Positions 16,536-24,638 of a stretch of 64,000 bases of DNA are shown piece by piece. Made by a program: the position numbers and the translations under genes. Origin of the DNA: Polyangiaceae bacterium UTPRO1 (GTDB lineage: Bacteria > Desulfobacterota > Binatia > UTPRO1); NCBI GenBank assembly GCA_002050235.1, contig MWST01000043.1:124001-188000 (forward strand). Reading direction: 5' to 3'. Every line of letters begins with the position of its first letter. Positions within the stretch are counted from its first letter, which is position 1. The notes beneath the pieces are model-generated. The model ran no database searches, had not been told where the DNA came from, and saw only the letters and a list, made by a program, of their open reading frames with translations.

Positions 16536-17310
16536 GCCATCGACGCTCGCCGGCCGGGTCTGCGTCCTCGCGGGCGGGAGCGGCGGCATAGGCACCGTTC
16601 TCGCCCGCGCACTCCATGCCGAAGGCGCACCTCTCGTCCTCGGTTATCGACGAGCGCGCGAACGCGCCGAGGCGCTCGCTGTCGCACTGCGGGCCACGGG
16701 CGGCGCTGCGGTGGTTACGGTCGGCGGCGATCTCGCGGACGCGGCGACGCGCACTGCGCTCGTGACGGCGGCGTGCGAGCTCGGTGTGCCGTACGGGCTC
16801 GTCGTGCTGGCCGGCGATCCGGCTCGACCCGCGAGCGGCGTCGCCACCCAGGCGGAGATCGAGGCGTCGCTCCGCGACAACTACGTGGGTCCGATACTGC
16901 TCGCGCGCAGTTTCGCGGCAGCATGCGAGCAGAACGGGACCGGCGGCGCGATCGTGCTTTTTTCGACGATGCAGGGTGTGGCGCTCTTCGAAGGTAGTCT
17001 CGGCTATGCCGGACCGAAAGCGGCGCTCGTCCACGGCGCCCGACTGCTCGCGAAAGAGCTCGGCGGACCCACCGACGTGCGGGTGAACGTCGTCGCTCCC
17101 GGCGTGACTGCGGCAGGCATGGCCGAGAAGAGCATCCGCGCGGGCAAGTACGATCGCTTCGTGCATGGCGGGGCGATCCGCCGCTTCGGCCGTCCCGAGG
17201 ACCTGGTCCGCGCCGTGCGCTTCTTTCTCGAGCCCGACAATTACGTGACCGGACAGGTGCTCACCGTCGACGGCGGGCTCACGCTGCGCCGCGACGTCGT
17301 GCGCCAGTGA
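16528..17310 (+). CDS. Short-chain dehydrogenase/reductase (FabG-like)
   Basis: 260 residues of classical SDR fold. The cofactor motif reads LAGGSGGIGTVLA, the catalytic pair is in YAGPKAALVHGARLL, and NVVAPGVTAAGM plus YVTGQVLTVDGGL at the C-terminus are FabG-like. The usual NAG motif after beta-4 is replaced by VLAGDPA, so activity could be altered. It overlaps the amidotransferase gene and is probably co-transcribed; the substrate is not predictable. Confidence 0.88.
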   Translation: MSEPSTLAGRVCVLAGGSGGIGTVLARALHAEGAPLVLGYRRARERAEALAVALRATGGAAVVTVGGDLADAATRTALVTAACELGVPYGLVVLAGDPARPASGVATQAEIEASLRDNYVGPILLARSFAAACEQNGTGGAIVLFSTMQGVALFEGSLGYAGPKAALVHGARLLAKELGGPTDVRVNVVAPGVTAAGMAEKSIRAGKYDRFVHGGAIRRFGRPEDLVRAVRFFLEPDNYVTGQVLTVDGGLTLRRDVVRQ

Positions 17311-17352
17311 GGGTGGCCGCAACCTCTCCGGGGTGGACGGGCGGGCCGCGAA

Positions 17353-17429
17353 GCTCGGCGCCGCGATCATCGAAAATCGTGTGCCATGGAGGGTTGCCGA
17401 GACCTCTTCGGGTTTCACCGGCGCCGAGC
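17353..17429. repeat. Long-range inverted repeat in the 231-base gap before the small membrane protein
   Basis: GCTCGGCGCCG (17353-17363) and CGGCGCCGAGC (17419-17429) are perfectly complementary over 11 bases with 55 bases between. The enclosed segment contains further short hairpins, including one around ACCTCTTCGGGT. The gap 17311-17541 holds no convincing gene; it may encode a structured leader, but I do not recognise a known RNA class. Confidence 0.35.
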
Positions 17430-17541
17430 CGACGTCTGCGGCGGCGTGGACCTGGCGAGAGATGCGGGCTAGTCTCCGCCGCGGCCTGCACCGAGCGTGC
17501 CGCGCCTGTAGTGTCCATGCCATCGAGGAGGTTCCCGAGCC

Positions 17542-17835
17542 TTGCCTGACGCCGGTTCCGAAGGAGCGGCTGCCGCCAACGACGTGCTCATCTGGGCCAA
17601 GCAGCGCTGGCGCTGGATCCTCGTGCTGTCGTTGCTGCTGTTGGTGATGTGGCGCTTCGCCGGCGGCAAGCAGCCCGAACCGAGCGGGCGCTACGTGCTC
17701 GTGAAGGATGACGTGCCGTGCCAGGTCCAGTCCGGAGATCAGGACGGCCGGCGTTGGTGCTACATCGTGCTCGACACGCGGTCGGGAAAGCTCGAGGAAC
17801 GGCTGCGGACGATGGGGAAGCGCAAGCACAAGTGA
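17542..17835 (+). CDS. Small single-span membrane protein of unknown function
   Basis: About 97 residues from a TTG start at 17542 preceded by GAGGAGG. It has a short N-terminal part, one membrane segment (about residues 22-41, WILVLSLLLLVMW), and a soluble domain with two cysteines (VPCQVQ and RWCYIVLD) ending in a basic tail (MGKRKHK). I do not recognise the family. GTG 17584 would be an alternative start that still includes the membrane span. Confidence 0.6.
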   Translation: MPDAGSEGAAAANDVLIWAKQRWRWILVLSLLLLVMWRFAGGKQPEPSGRYVLVKDDVPCQVQSGDQDGRRWCYIVLDTRSGKLEERLRTMGKRKHK

Positions 17836-17929
17836 TGCGGCGGCGCCACGGGCGCGGCTCTACGCGCTCGCACCCCACGATCTCGCCAGCGGCCGGCGCC
17901 TGTGCTACGAGCGGCGATCTCGCCGGAAC

Positions 17930-18003
17930 GGTCGCATAGCTCAGCTGGTTAGAGCGCCTGCTTCACACGCAGGAGGTCCCAGGTTCGATCCCTGGTGCGA
18001 CCA
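17930..18003 (+). tRNA. tRNA-Val (anticodon CAC)
   Basis: A full cloverleaf can be drawn: acceptor GGTCGCA pairs with TGCGACC, the D-arm contains AGCTCAGCTGGTTAGAGC, the anticodon stem CCTGC/GCAGG encloses TTCACAC giving anticodon CAC (valine, GTG codons), and the T-arm has GGTTCGATCCC. The discriminator is A and CCA is not encoded. It stands alone, between the small membrane protein and the PAP2 gene. Confidence 0.97.
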
Positions 18004-18059
18004 CTTCTTCCCAAGCCCGGTGTGCCGACGCCGCCGTCGCGTGATAGGCGCAGGTCCGC

Positions 18060-19211
18060 GTGCCTGACGATCGCCCCCCGCGCGGTGTATGGCCCGATGC
18101 TTGCGGACGCGAGGCCATTGCGGTCGTCGCCGGCGCGGCGCTGGGATTCGGCGCGCTCGTGGCGTCGCTCGATCGGTGGCTTTTCGTCGACGACGCGGTC
18201 TGGCGCTGGGTGCTGCTGGCTCGCGGGTGCAGGACCGACGGCATCGTCGAGCAGGCAGTCGACGTCGCGACCATCGGGCTCGCCGCCATGCTCGCCTTCG
18301 GGTGCGTCTTGCATCTGCGTGTGAAAGGCCTCCGCTCGGCGTGGCCATGGCTCGCTACCTGGGCGCTGGGAATGCTCGCGAGCAAGATGCTGAAGCACGT
18401 GTTCACGCGCGATCGCCCGAGCGCGCTCCCGGACCTCGCCACCGGCTATAGCTTTCCGAGTGCGCACGTGATGAACGGCCTGCTCGCCGCGCTGGCAGTC
18501 GTTGCGCTCGCCTGGCCTTTTCGTCATCGCGCGCGCTGGTGCCTCCTCGCGTCCGCGGCGGCGGTGACGATGGTCTGCGGCCGGGTGCTGCTCGGCCGCC
18601 ACTGGACGACGGACGTGGTCGGCGGCGTGCTCGCCGCTCTCGTGCTTGCCGGCGGTGCCGTGCCGCTGATCGCACGGCGACCGCTCGCGGCGCCGCTCGC
18701 GCTCGGGGCATTGGCTGTCGCGCTGCTCGCGTTCGATGCGTGTCTCGGTGACGCCGGCATACGCCTGCCGTCGCCGCTCCTGTCCCGCCAGGCCGCCGTT
18801 GCCGATGTGGATGTCGGACCGGAGATGACGACCGCGCGCCGGGGCGAGTGGCATGAGCCCGGCATCGAGCCGCCCTTCGGCTCGTACCTCTGGATCGAAG
18901 GAGAGGCGTCGCTCGTGCTGCCCGTCGTCGCCGGGAGCGTCGCCGGCGGGGCGGCGGCGATGCTCGTCTTCGCAGCCCGGCCCGAAAAGCGCCATGACTC
19001 GTGCCTCCGCCTCGACGTGGCGCTGAACGGGCGCCGGCTCGCGCGTTTCGTGCCCTTCATCGGTTGGCGCGAGTACCGCCTGTCGATCCCCACGGGCGTC
19101 CTGCGGGATGCCGACAACGATCTCGTGTTCTCGGCCCGGCGCTCGACCGGGCCGGCTCGCTTCGCGGTTACTTCGGCGCGGATCGTACTGCCATCCTCAG
19201 ACGCCGAGTAG
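18060..19211 (+). CDS. PAP2-family phosphatase with C-terminal ectodomain
   Basis: 383 residues. The N-terminal about 230 residues carry several membrane segments and the PAP2 motifs: KHVFTRDRP (motif 1), YSFPSAHVMNG (motif 2) and GRVLLGRHWTTDVVGG (motif 3), typical of lipid phosphatases such as undecaprenyl-pyrophosphate or phosphatidylglycerophosphate phosphatases. After a further hydrophobic segment there is an unusual soluble domain of about 130 residues (from about 255), predicted mostly beta, which I do not recognise. GTG 18060 is the start. The end overlaps the convergent crcB by 15 bases. Confidence 0.88.
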   Translation: MPDDRPPRGVWPDACGREAIAVVAGAALGFGALVASLDRWLFVDDAVWRWVLLARGCRTDGIVEQAVDVATIGLAAMLAFGCVLHLRVKGLRSAWPWLATWALGMLASKMLKHVFTRDRPSALPDLATGYSFPSAHVMNGLLAALAVVALAWPFRHRARWCLLASAAAVTMVCGRVLLGRHWTTDVVGGVLAALVLAGGAVPLIARRPLAAPLALGALAVALLAFDACLGDAGIRLPSPLLSRQAAVADVDVGPEMTTARRGEWHEPGIEPPFGSYLWIEGEASLVLPVVAGSVAGGAAAMLVFAARPEKRHDSCLRLDVALNGRRLARFVPFIGWREYRLSIPTGVLRDADNDLVFSARRSTGPARFAVTSARIVLPSSDAE

Positions 19212-19580
19212 GCGCCTGGCGGTCGCCGTACCGGCAAAGCCCGCTCCGAGGCATCCGAGTACCGTCACACCGAGGTTGGCGAGGGCGCGCCCCCAGAGCC
19301 CCTGCTGCAGGCTGACGACCGTCTCGTGGTTGAAGGCCGAGTATGTCGTGAAGCCGCCGAGGAAACCGGTCGTCAGCACGACTCGCAGCGTCGGATCGAT
19401 CGAGTTGTTGAGGGTGCCGGCATAGGAGACCGCCGAGATCAGGAACGAGCCCATCACGTTGACGGCGATCGTGCCGTAGGGGAAACGGGTGCCGAACAGC
19501 ATGCCGGCGCCGCCCGATAGCGCGAAGCGGACGCCGGTGCCGGCGGCCCCGGCTACGCATACGAGCAGGAACTCCTTCAT
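19197..19580 (-). CDS. crcB: Fluoride ion channel CrcB/Fluc
   Basis: 127 residues with four hydrophobic segments, the normal size of a CrcB dimer subunit that exports fluoride. Family motifs visible are GAAGTGVRFALS, FPYGTIAVNVMGSFLIS, TTGFLGGFTTYSAFNHET and GCLGAGFAG. A fluoride riboswitch often precedes crcB; I could not see its conserved core in the 104 bases upstream. ATG 19580 is chosen as the start because the family begins near it; ATG 19606 is possible. Confidence 0.93.
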   Translation of the reverse strand: MKEFLLVCVAGAAGTGVRFALSGGAGMLFGTRFPYGTIAVNVMGSFLISAVSYAGTLNNSIDPTLRVVLTTGFLGGFTTYSAFNHETVVSLQQGLWGRALANLGVTVLGCLGAGFAGTATARRLLGV

Positions 19581-19684
19581 GGGTCGGTCCAGACGCCGTG
19601 CCATATGGCGGCGCGCGATACCAGAGGCCCGGCCGAAGATGGCTGCCGGCGAAGCGGGGAGAGCTCGCTGCTGCGGCGTTCGCT

Positions 19685-20134
19685 TCAGCTCATGGCGCCG
19701 GCGCTTTGCGTTGCCGCGGCCGTGGCGGCGCGTCGCCGCCGCCGCCGACCGAGCGGGGTCACCCGTCGATGCGACGTGCGCAGCTGACGGACCGGAATGC
19801 CCGGCATGGCTCCGAGCTCGCTCCGCCGCCACGCGAGAAGGCCGCGCCGCAGATAGCCCGGCTCGACACCGAGAGCCTCGCACACGTTCCGGAACGAGAA
19901 GGGGAGCTCCGGACGCGACTCGTTGCGAATCCAGCGCTCGGCTTCGGCCGCCGTCGATGTGTTGCGGCGCTGGAGCTGGATGACTGCATCGAGCAGCACG
20001 GCGAAGAGCAGCCGCCGCTCGGGCGTGTCCGAGCTCCGTACCGCCAGACGATCGAAGTACTGCTCCGGCAAGAGCACGTCGGGCACGGAGACGTCGAAGG
20101 AGGATCGCTGGGCTTCCGAGGTCTTCGCTATCAT
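19685..20134 (-). CDS. Conserved hypothetical protein with arginine-rich tail
   Basis: 149 residues from ATG 20134, which follows GGAAGG. A core of about 100 residues has VPDVLLPEQYFDRL, PERRLLFAVLLDAVIQLQRR and EAERWIRN, then PFSFRNVCEALGVEPGYLRRGL, which looks like a helix-turn-helix. The last 35 residues are basic, with a run of six arginines. I recall similar unnamed proteins in deltaproteobacterial genomes but no established function; a nucleic-acid-binding role is a guess from the HTH-like segment and tail. Confidence 0.7.
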   Translation of the reverse strand: MIAKTSEAQRSSFDVSVPDVLLPEQYFDRLAVRSSDTPERRLLFAVLLDAVIQLQRRNTSTAAEAERWIRNESRPELPFSFRNVCEALGVEPGYLRRGLLAWRRSELGAMPGIPVRQLRTSHRRVTPLGRRRRRRAATAAATQSAGAMS

Positions 20135-20286
20135 GGCTGACCTTCCGGACAGCAACGGCCATGCCGCGGAGCCGCTGTCGGCGAAGTCCGCGTCCTGTCG
20201 AGAAGATCAAGCAGCATCGCAATTTTTCCTGCCGTCGAGGGACATTCGGTCGTAGGCGGAGGGCGACGAAACAGGGAGGGCCGACA

Positions 20287-20412
20287 ATGTCTTGCACCGG
20301 TGCCGATCTGGTTGCCGCAAGCGGAATCCGGCGCCACCCGCCCGGATCGAGGCGTCACCGGGCCCTCGGCGTCTGCCCGCGTGCCGATCGTGTGCTAAGA
20401 GGCGTCGGATGA
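20287..20412 (+). CDS. Possible 41-residue upstream peptide coupled to the lipoate-ligase-like gene
   Basis: ATG 20287 follows AGGGAGGG by six bases, and the reading frame of 41 residues ends in a TGA that overlaps the next gene's ATG (ATGA). The peptide is rich in Arg, Pro and Gly (MSCTGADLVAASGIRR at its start) and has no recognisable domain. It could be a leader or coupling peptide; it could also be chance in GC-rich sequence. The remainder of the gap 20135-20286 shows no gene. Confidence 0.3.
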   Translation: MSCTGADLVAASGIRRHPPGSRRHRALGVCPRADRVLRGVG

Positions 20413-21488
20413 AAGAGGCGGCGGTCGGTCGGGTCGCGGCTCTCGGGTACGTACCGCAACGCGAGCTGGCGCCCTCGATCGGGGTCGCGACCGATCGCTA
20501 CCTCCTCGCTACGCTCGGCCGGCGCGCCCGACCCGGCGTCTTGCGGGTATACACGTTTCCAGGAGAGGTCCTCGCCGCGGGACGCTGGCATCTAGCTCCG
20601 GCGTCGGCCGTCGAGCTCGGCGAGACCTTCGTCCGTCGGCTCACCGGCGGCCGGGCCCTCGCCCTCGGAGAGGGCTATCTCGGCATGTCCCTGCTCTTGC
20701 CGCATCGGTCGGCGCTCGTGGCTGACGACCCTTTTGCGCTCGCGGCTTTTCAAGTGCCGAACCGGTACGTTCGCGGGCTCATGCGGGCCCTGAAGCAGCT
20801 CGGGCTTCCGGCCTTCTATCCCGGCCGCGACCTGGTCACGGTCGACCGCCGTCCCATTGCCGCCGTGAGCTTCGAGACCGATGACGAAGGCCGCCTGCTC
20901 TTCGAGGCCATCCTCGCCGTCGACCGTCCGCTCGGCGCCGTGGCCCAGCTCCTCGATCGTTGGGACGCGGCTGGCGTCATCAAGGCCGACCTCCTTGCGC
21001 TCGAAGGCGGAACTTGTCTGCGCGAGGAGATCGGCGAGACCCCGTCGATGGAGGCGCTCGGGGAGCTCCTGCGCGAGTCTTTCGCCGAGCAGTTCGGGGT
21101 CGTGGTCGTCCCCGAGCCGCTCTCGGCGCTAGAGACCCAGGCGGTAGCGGCGCTCGCGGCGCGTGAAGGCCACGTCTGGACGACCGAGCGCCAACTGCGC
21201 CCCGAGCTGCCGCTCGTCGGCACGTCCGGTATCCAGACCGGGATCTTCGAGGTCCACTTCGCGCTCGAGCAAGGGCGGTTCTTGAAGGAGGTCTGCCTTG
21301 CCGGCGACTTCATCGCCGACTCGCCGGCGATCGCAGCGCTCGAATATCGTCTGCGGCTCTGTCCCGCGGAGCGCGGTGCGATCGCCCGCGTCGTCGACGC
21401 CGTGTTCGGCGATCCGGCGCACTACATGCTTGGCACCGGACCTCTGCGCGTCGTTGCCGACACTATCGTGCGCGGCCTTCCGGCGTGA
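20409..21488 (+). CDS. Lipoate-protein ligase A family protein with altered active site
   Basis: 359 residues of the BPL/LplA/LipB fold. RRLTGGRAL (76-84) matches the RRxxGG lipoyl-binding motif, GYLGMSLLLP follows as in the family, and the C-terminal EVHFALEQGRFLKEVCLAGDF resembles the LplA accessory domain; LREEIGETPSMEALGELL resembles the linker of LplA-like proteins. However, the segment that usually reads VDGRKISGSA reads VDRRPIAAVS (145-153), replacing the catalytic lysine with proline. So it may not be an active lipoate ligase. A strong hairpin overlaps and follows its stop codon. Confidence 0.75.
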   Translation: MKEAAVGRVAALGYVPQRELAPSIGVATDRYLLATLGRRARPGVLRVYTFPGEVLAAGRWHLAPASAVELGETFVRRLTGGRALALGEGYLGMSLLLPHRSALVADDPFALAAFQVPNRYVRGLMRALKQLGLPAFYPGRDLVTVDRRPIAAVSFETDDEGRLLFEAILAVDRPLGAVAQLLDRWDAAGVIKADLLALEGGTCLREEIGETPSMEALGELLRESFAEQFGVVVVPEPLSALETQAVAALAAREGHVWTTERQLRPELPLVGTSGIQTGIFEVHFALEQGRFLKEVCLAGDFIADSPAIAALEYRLRLCPAERGAIARVVDAVFGDPAHYMLGTGPLRVVADTIVRGLPA

Positions 21489-21514
21489 GATCGTTGGCGC
21501 TCGCCAACGATCTC
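21487..21514 (+). terminator. Thirteen-bp perfect hairpin at the end of the LplA-like gene
   Basis: GAGATCGTTGGCG (21487-21499) pairs perfectly with CGCCAACGATCTC (21502-21514); the stem begins at the stop codon. No T run follows. Position and strength suggest a U-less terminator or 3'-end protecting hairpin, acting between this gene and the convergent metallo-hydrolase. Confidence 0.5.
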
Positions 21515-21568
21515 GCCGTTGCCGATCCGCGCCGGCATCATGCCGGGCGCGGCGCACGCGCCGCGCGA

Positions 21569-22648
21569 TCAGGGGCCGCCGCTCCTCGATGCGACGACCG
21601 GCGCCGTCGCCGCGCCGTCGGCGAGGAGTGAGGCGGCCCACGGTACTTCCTCTTCGAGCCGGGTCTCGCCGCCCCATTCCGCGCGCGCCTCGGTGTAGAG
21701 GGCGTGCGCCATGCCCTGATAGCGCGGCGAGAAGTGGAACACCTCGAGGCGACCGACGCCTGCCGCGCGGGCGAGGAATCCCGCCTGGCGCGCCGTCAGG
21801 TGGTGGCGTTTCGTGGCCTCGTCGCGATCGATGTCGAGGAATCGCGCTTCGCAGTAGAACACGTTCGCGGCGCGCGCTAGCTCGACGATGCGGGCGGCGC
21901 TCGTCGGCTCGAACGACGTGTCGACGACGTACGCGATACGCTGCCCGGGCGTGTCGACGACGAGCTCGCGGCGCAGCGTGCCGGCGTCGATCGTCGTCGG
22001 CGCGCCGCTCGACGGGATCACGATCGGAGCCGCATCGTCGCCGGCGCGGATCGCCTCCTTCAGGCGTGACAGCCAGGGACCGGGACGAAAGCCGTGCGCC
22101 TGCAGCGCGTCGGTGCGCACGTTCAGGTGCCGCGGCTCGACGACGGCGAACGCGAGGCACGGGATGCCGTGATCGAGCGTCGCGGTGTCGACGCGGAACT
22201 CCGGCGTCGCCACGAGCCCTCCCGGGGCGCACGGCGTGTCGGGCAGGGGCTCGCGCACGAATCCCGACGACGCTCGGAAGCCGGCGCGCGCCAGGTGCGC
22301 CTCGTGCCGCTCCACGACGGACAACCGGAAGGGATAGCTCTCGGTCAAGTTCCAGGTGTAGCCGGCGAGCTTGCCGGCGACGTTGTCGATGAGGCCTGGC
22401 GGACCGCACACCGTGAGCTCGCGATCGCGCGGCAGCACGAGCCGCAGCAGATGGTCGAAACCGATGAAGTGATCCATGTGCGTGTGCGACACGAACACGT
22501 GGGACAGGCGCAGGCAGCTCGCCGGGCTCAGCCGATCGAGGCGGCCGAGATCGAACAGCAGCGCGTCGCCCTGCCAACGCAGCGCGACGTAGAGAGCGCA
22601 GTCCTGGAACGGGCCGTTGACCAGCGAGGCGCGGAAGCTCGACTTCAT
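21569..22648 (-). CDS. RNase Z-like metallo-beta-lactamase-fold hydrolase
   Basis: 359 residues. The metal-binding signature SHTHMDHFIGFDHLLR near residue 54 is of RNase Z type, with TLDHGIPCLAFAV, AYVVDTSF and a late FHFSPRYQG motif that corresponds to the last His. Unlike canonical RNase Z (about 305 residues) it has insertions and lacks an obvious flexible exosite arm, so it may be a hydrolase acting on another phosphodiester. ATG 22648 has GGAG upstream. Confidence 0.85.
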   Translation of the reverse strand: MKSSFRASLVNGPFQDCALYVALRWQGDALLFDLGRLDRLSPASCLRLSHVFVSHTHMDHFIGFDHLLRLVLPRDRELTVCGPPGLIDNVAGKLAGYTWNLTESYPFRLSVVERHEAHLARAGFRASSGFVREPLPDTPCAPGGLVATPEFRVDTATLDHGIPCLAFAVVEPRHLNVRTDALQAHGFRPGPWLSRLKEAIRAGDDAAPIVIPSSGAPTTIDAGTLRRELVVDTPGQRIAYVVDTSFEPTSAARIVELARAANVFYCEARFLDIDRDEATKRHHLTARQAGFLARAAGVGRLEVFHFSPRYQGMAHALYTEARAEWGGETRLEEEVPWAASLLADGAATAPVVASRSGGP

Positions 22649-22706
22649 GCGGGGCGCTCCGGTGCCGCCTGGAAGCGGCGGCGATGCCGGCTAGGCGCCG
22701 CGCCGC

Positions 22707-22934
22707 TCAACGGGTGCGGCGCCGACCGTTCCTGGCCGCCGAGCCGGAGGCTTCGTAGGCGTCGAGGCCCTCGTTCAAGAGCGCCAGCACCAGCTGTCGC
22801 ATGCGGATGTCGAGGGTGCGTGCGACGTCGCGGATCTCGTTCATGGTCTTGCCCGGGAGACGGACGGCGAGCAGCGAAGTCTCGGTGGTCGCTCGCTGCT
22901 TCAAATCGGCGAGCTTGAGCTTCCGTTCGTTCAT
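22707..22934 (-). CDS. Small ribbon-helix-helix-like protein
   Basis: 75 residues. A short basic N-terminus leads to a strand-helix-helix pattern (TSLLAVRLPGKTMNEIRDVARTLDIRMRQLVLALLNEGL), which resembles MetJ/Arc-type DNA-binding proteins or antitoxin-like regulators. No partner toxin is adjacent. ATG 22934 follows GAGGT. The fold call is by eye, and I do not recognise a named family. Confidence 0.6.
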   Translation of the reverse strand: MNERKLKLADLKQRATTETSLLAVRLPGKTMNEIRDVARTLDIRMRQLVLALLNEGLDAYEASGSAARNGRRRTR

Positions 22935-23098
22935 GGTCGACCTCGCTCGGGTGTTCGCTGCCGCTTCCGAAGATGCCCGCGCGGTCGACGCTCTCGTGGG
23001 CGGAGAGTTCGCTGCGAGCGCGACTACACCTACGAATTTGGCCTTGCGTGGTCAAGGGTGTGCAGCGGTCGCGGCGGCGCGCGGGGCGTCGCTGTCGC

Positions 23099-23437
23099 TC
23101 AGCCCGGCGGCCAGGCTAGTGGGCGGCCGCCGATCACGTGCAGGTGGAGGTGGAATACGCTCTGCCCCGCATCCGCGCCGCAGTTCACCGCGAGCCGGAA
23201 GTCGCGCCGGCCATCGGCGTGCGCGACCGTGACGGCGACGCGGTGCAGATGACCGACCAAGGCATCGTCCTCCGGGGTCAGGTCGGCCAGCGTCGCGATG
23301 TGCTTGCGCGGTACGATCAATATGTGCGTCGGACCCGCCGGGTTGATGTCGCGAAACGCGACCGCGAAGTCGTCCTCGTACACGCGATCCGCCCTTGCCT
23401 CGCCGGATGCGATTCGACAGAAAAGGCAATCGGCCAT
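23099..23437 (-). CDS. HIT family (HINT-like) hydrolase
   Basis: 112 residues, standard HINT length. CLFCRIASGE at the N-terminus, DINPAGPTHILIVPRKHI in the middle and the histidine triad in SVFHLHLHVIGGRPL at the C-terminus identify it. HINT proteins hydrolyse nucleoside phosphoramidates such as aminoacyl-adenylates. Divergently transcribed from the acyl-CoA dehydrogenase gene with 58 bases between. Confidence 0.95.
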   Translation of the reverse strand: MADCLFCRIASGEARADRVYEDDFAVAFRDINPAGPTHILIVPRKHIATLADLTPEDDALVGHLHRVAVTVAHADGRRDFRLAVNCGADAGQSVFHLHLHVIGGRPLAWPPG

Positions 23438-23495
23438 GACGTCCGCTTAACGAGTTCGACCAGCGGTCGCAAGAAGAGATTCCCGAGACGACGCG

Positions 23496-24608
23496 ATGGA
23501 CTTCGCCTTCACGCCCGAACAAGAGCTGCTGCAGCGCGCCTCTCGCGATGCGCTCGCCGCTCTCGTTCCGATGACGCACGTGCGCGCGATGATGGCCGAT
23601 GCGCGCGGTACTACCGACGCCGTGTGGCGGCGAGTCGCCGAGCTCGGCTGGCTCGGGATGACTTTCTCCGAGGACGAAGGCGGAGCCGGTCTGGGGTTCA
23701 CCGAGCTCGCGATCGTGCTCGCGGAGATGGGGCGGGTCGCCATGCCGGGCCCGTTCCTGGCGGCGGTGATCGGCGGGCGTGCGATCGCCCACGCCGGCGA
23801 CGCCGCGCAGCGCCGCCGCTGGCTGCCGGGAATCGGCGACGGCAGCCGCATCGCGACGCTCGCGGTCCTCGAAGCCGCAGCGCGCTGGAGCTTCGACGGT
23901 GTCGCCGCCGTCGCACGGCCGGACGGCGGCGGCTTCGTGCTGGCGGGCACCAAGCTCTTCGTGCCCGACGCCCACGTCGCCGACGCGATCGTCTGCGCCG
24001 TGCGGCGCGCCGACGACGGCGCGCCCGTCCTCGTCGTCGTCGAGTCCGCAGGGGCGCGCGTGCGGGCGCAGCCGAGCGTCGACGGCACGCGCAAGATCTG
24101 TCGCCTCGACCTCGACGGCCTGCGTGTCGAAGCGGACGCCGTCCTCGCCGGTGCGGCGGAGAGCGCGCTCGCCGCGGTGCTGGACGAGGCGCGGGTCGCG
24201 CTCGCCGCCGACATGAGCGGCGGCGCCGAACGGGTGCTGGCGGCGACCGTCGACTACGTGAAGACACGCCGGCAGTTCGACCGCGTGATCGGCACCTTCC
24301 AGGCGGTGCAGCACGCGTGCGCCGACATGATGGTCGCGGTCGAGTGCGCGAAGGCGGCGACGACCTACGCCGCGTGGGCCGTCGATCAGCGCGCCGACGA
24401 CGCGACGATCGCCGCCGCGACCGCCAAGGCCACCGCCGGCGAGGCGTTCCGACGGGTCACCGCCAAGGCCATACAGCTCCACGGCGGCATCGGCTTCACC
24501 TGGGAGCACGACCTCCACATCCACTACAAGCGGGCGCTCTCGGGGGACATGATGTACGGCGACGCCATCGCGAACCGCGAGCTGGTCGCGGCGCGGCTCG
24601 GTATCTAG
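23496..24608 (+). CDS. Acyl-CoA dehydrogenase family protein
   Basis: 370 residues of the flavin-dependent ACAD fold: N-terminal helical domain, a beta domain around 120-215 and a C-terminal helical domain with YVKTRRQFDRVIGTFQAVQH and GGIGFTWEHDLHIHYKR. The usual catalytic glutamate of the YEGT motif is not present (the position reads MMYGD), and I cannot place one on helix G. It resembles the FadE-type subunits that work as heteromers in steroid-side-chain or branched acyl-CoA oxidation. Neighbouring hot-dog hydratases suggest one beta-oxidation-like route. Confidence 0.9.
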   Translation: MDFAFTPEQELLQRASRDALAALVPMTHVRAMMADARGTTDAVWRRVAELGWLGMTFSEDEGGAGLGFTELAIVLAEMGRVAMPGPFLAAVIGGRAIAHAGDAAQRRRWLPGIGDGSRIATLAVLEAAARWSFDGVAAVARPDGGGFVLAGTKLFVPDAHVADAIVCAVRRADDGAPVLVVVESAGARVRAQPSVDGTRKICRLDLDGLRVEADAVLAGAAESALAAVLDEARVALAADMSGGAERVLAATVDYVKTRRQFDRVIGTFQAVQHACADMMVAVECAKAATTYAAWAVDQRADDATIAAATAKATAGEAFRRVTAKAIQLHGGIGFTWEHDLHIHYKRALSGDMMYGDAIANRELVAARLGI

Positions 24609-24638
24609 GGACGTCGCTCCGCTCTCGCCGGGCCTCGT

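Noticed and set aside
19581-19684. Fluoride riboswitch ahead of crcB
   Set aside because: I could not find the conserved core pattern in the 104 bases upstream, so it is not claimed.
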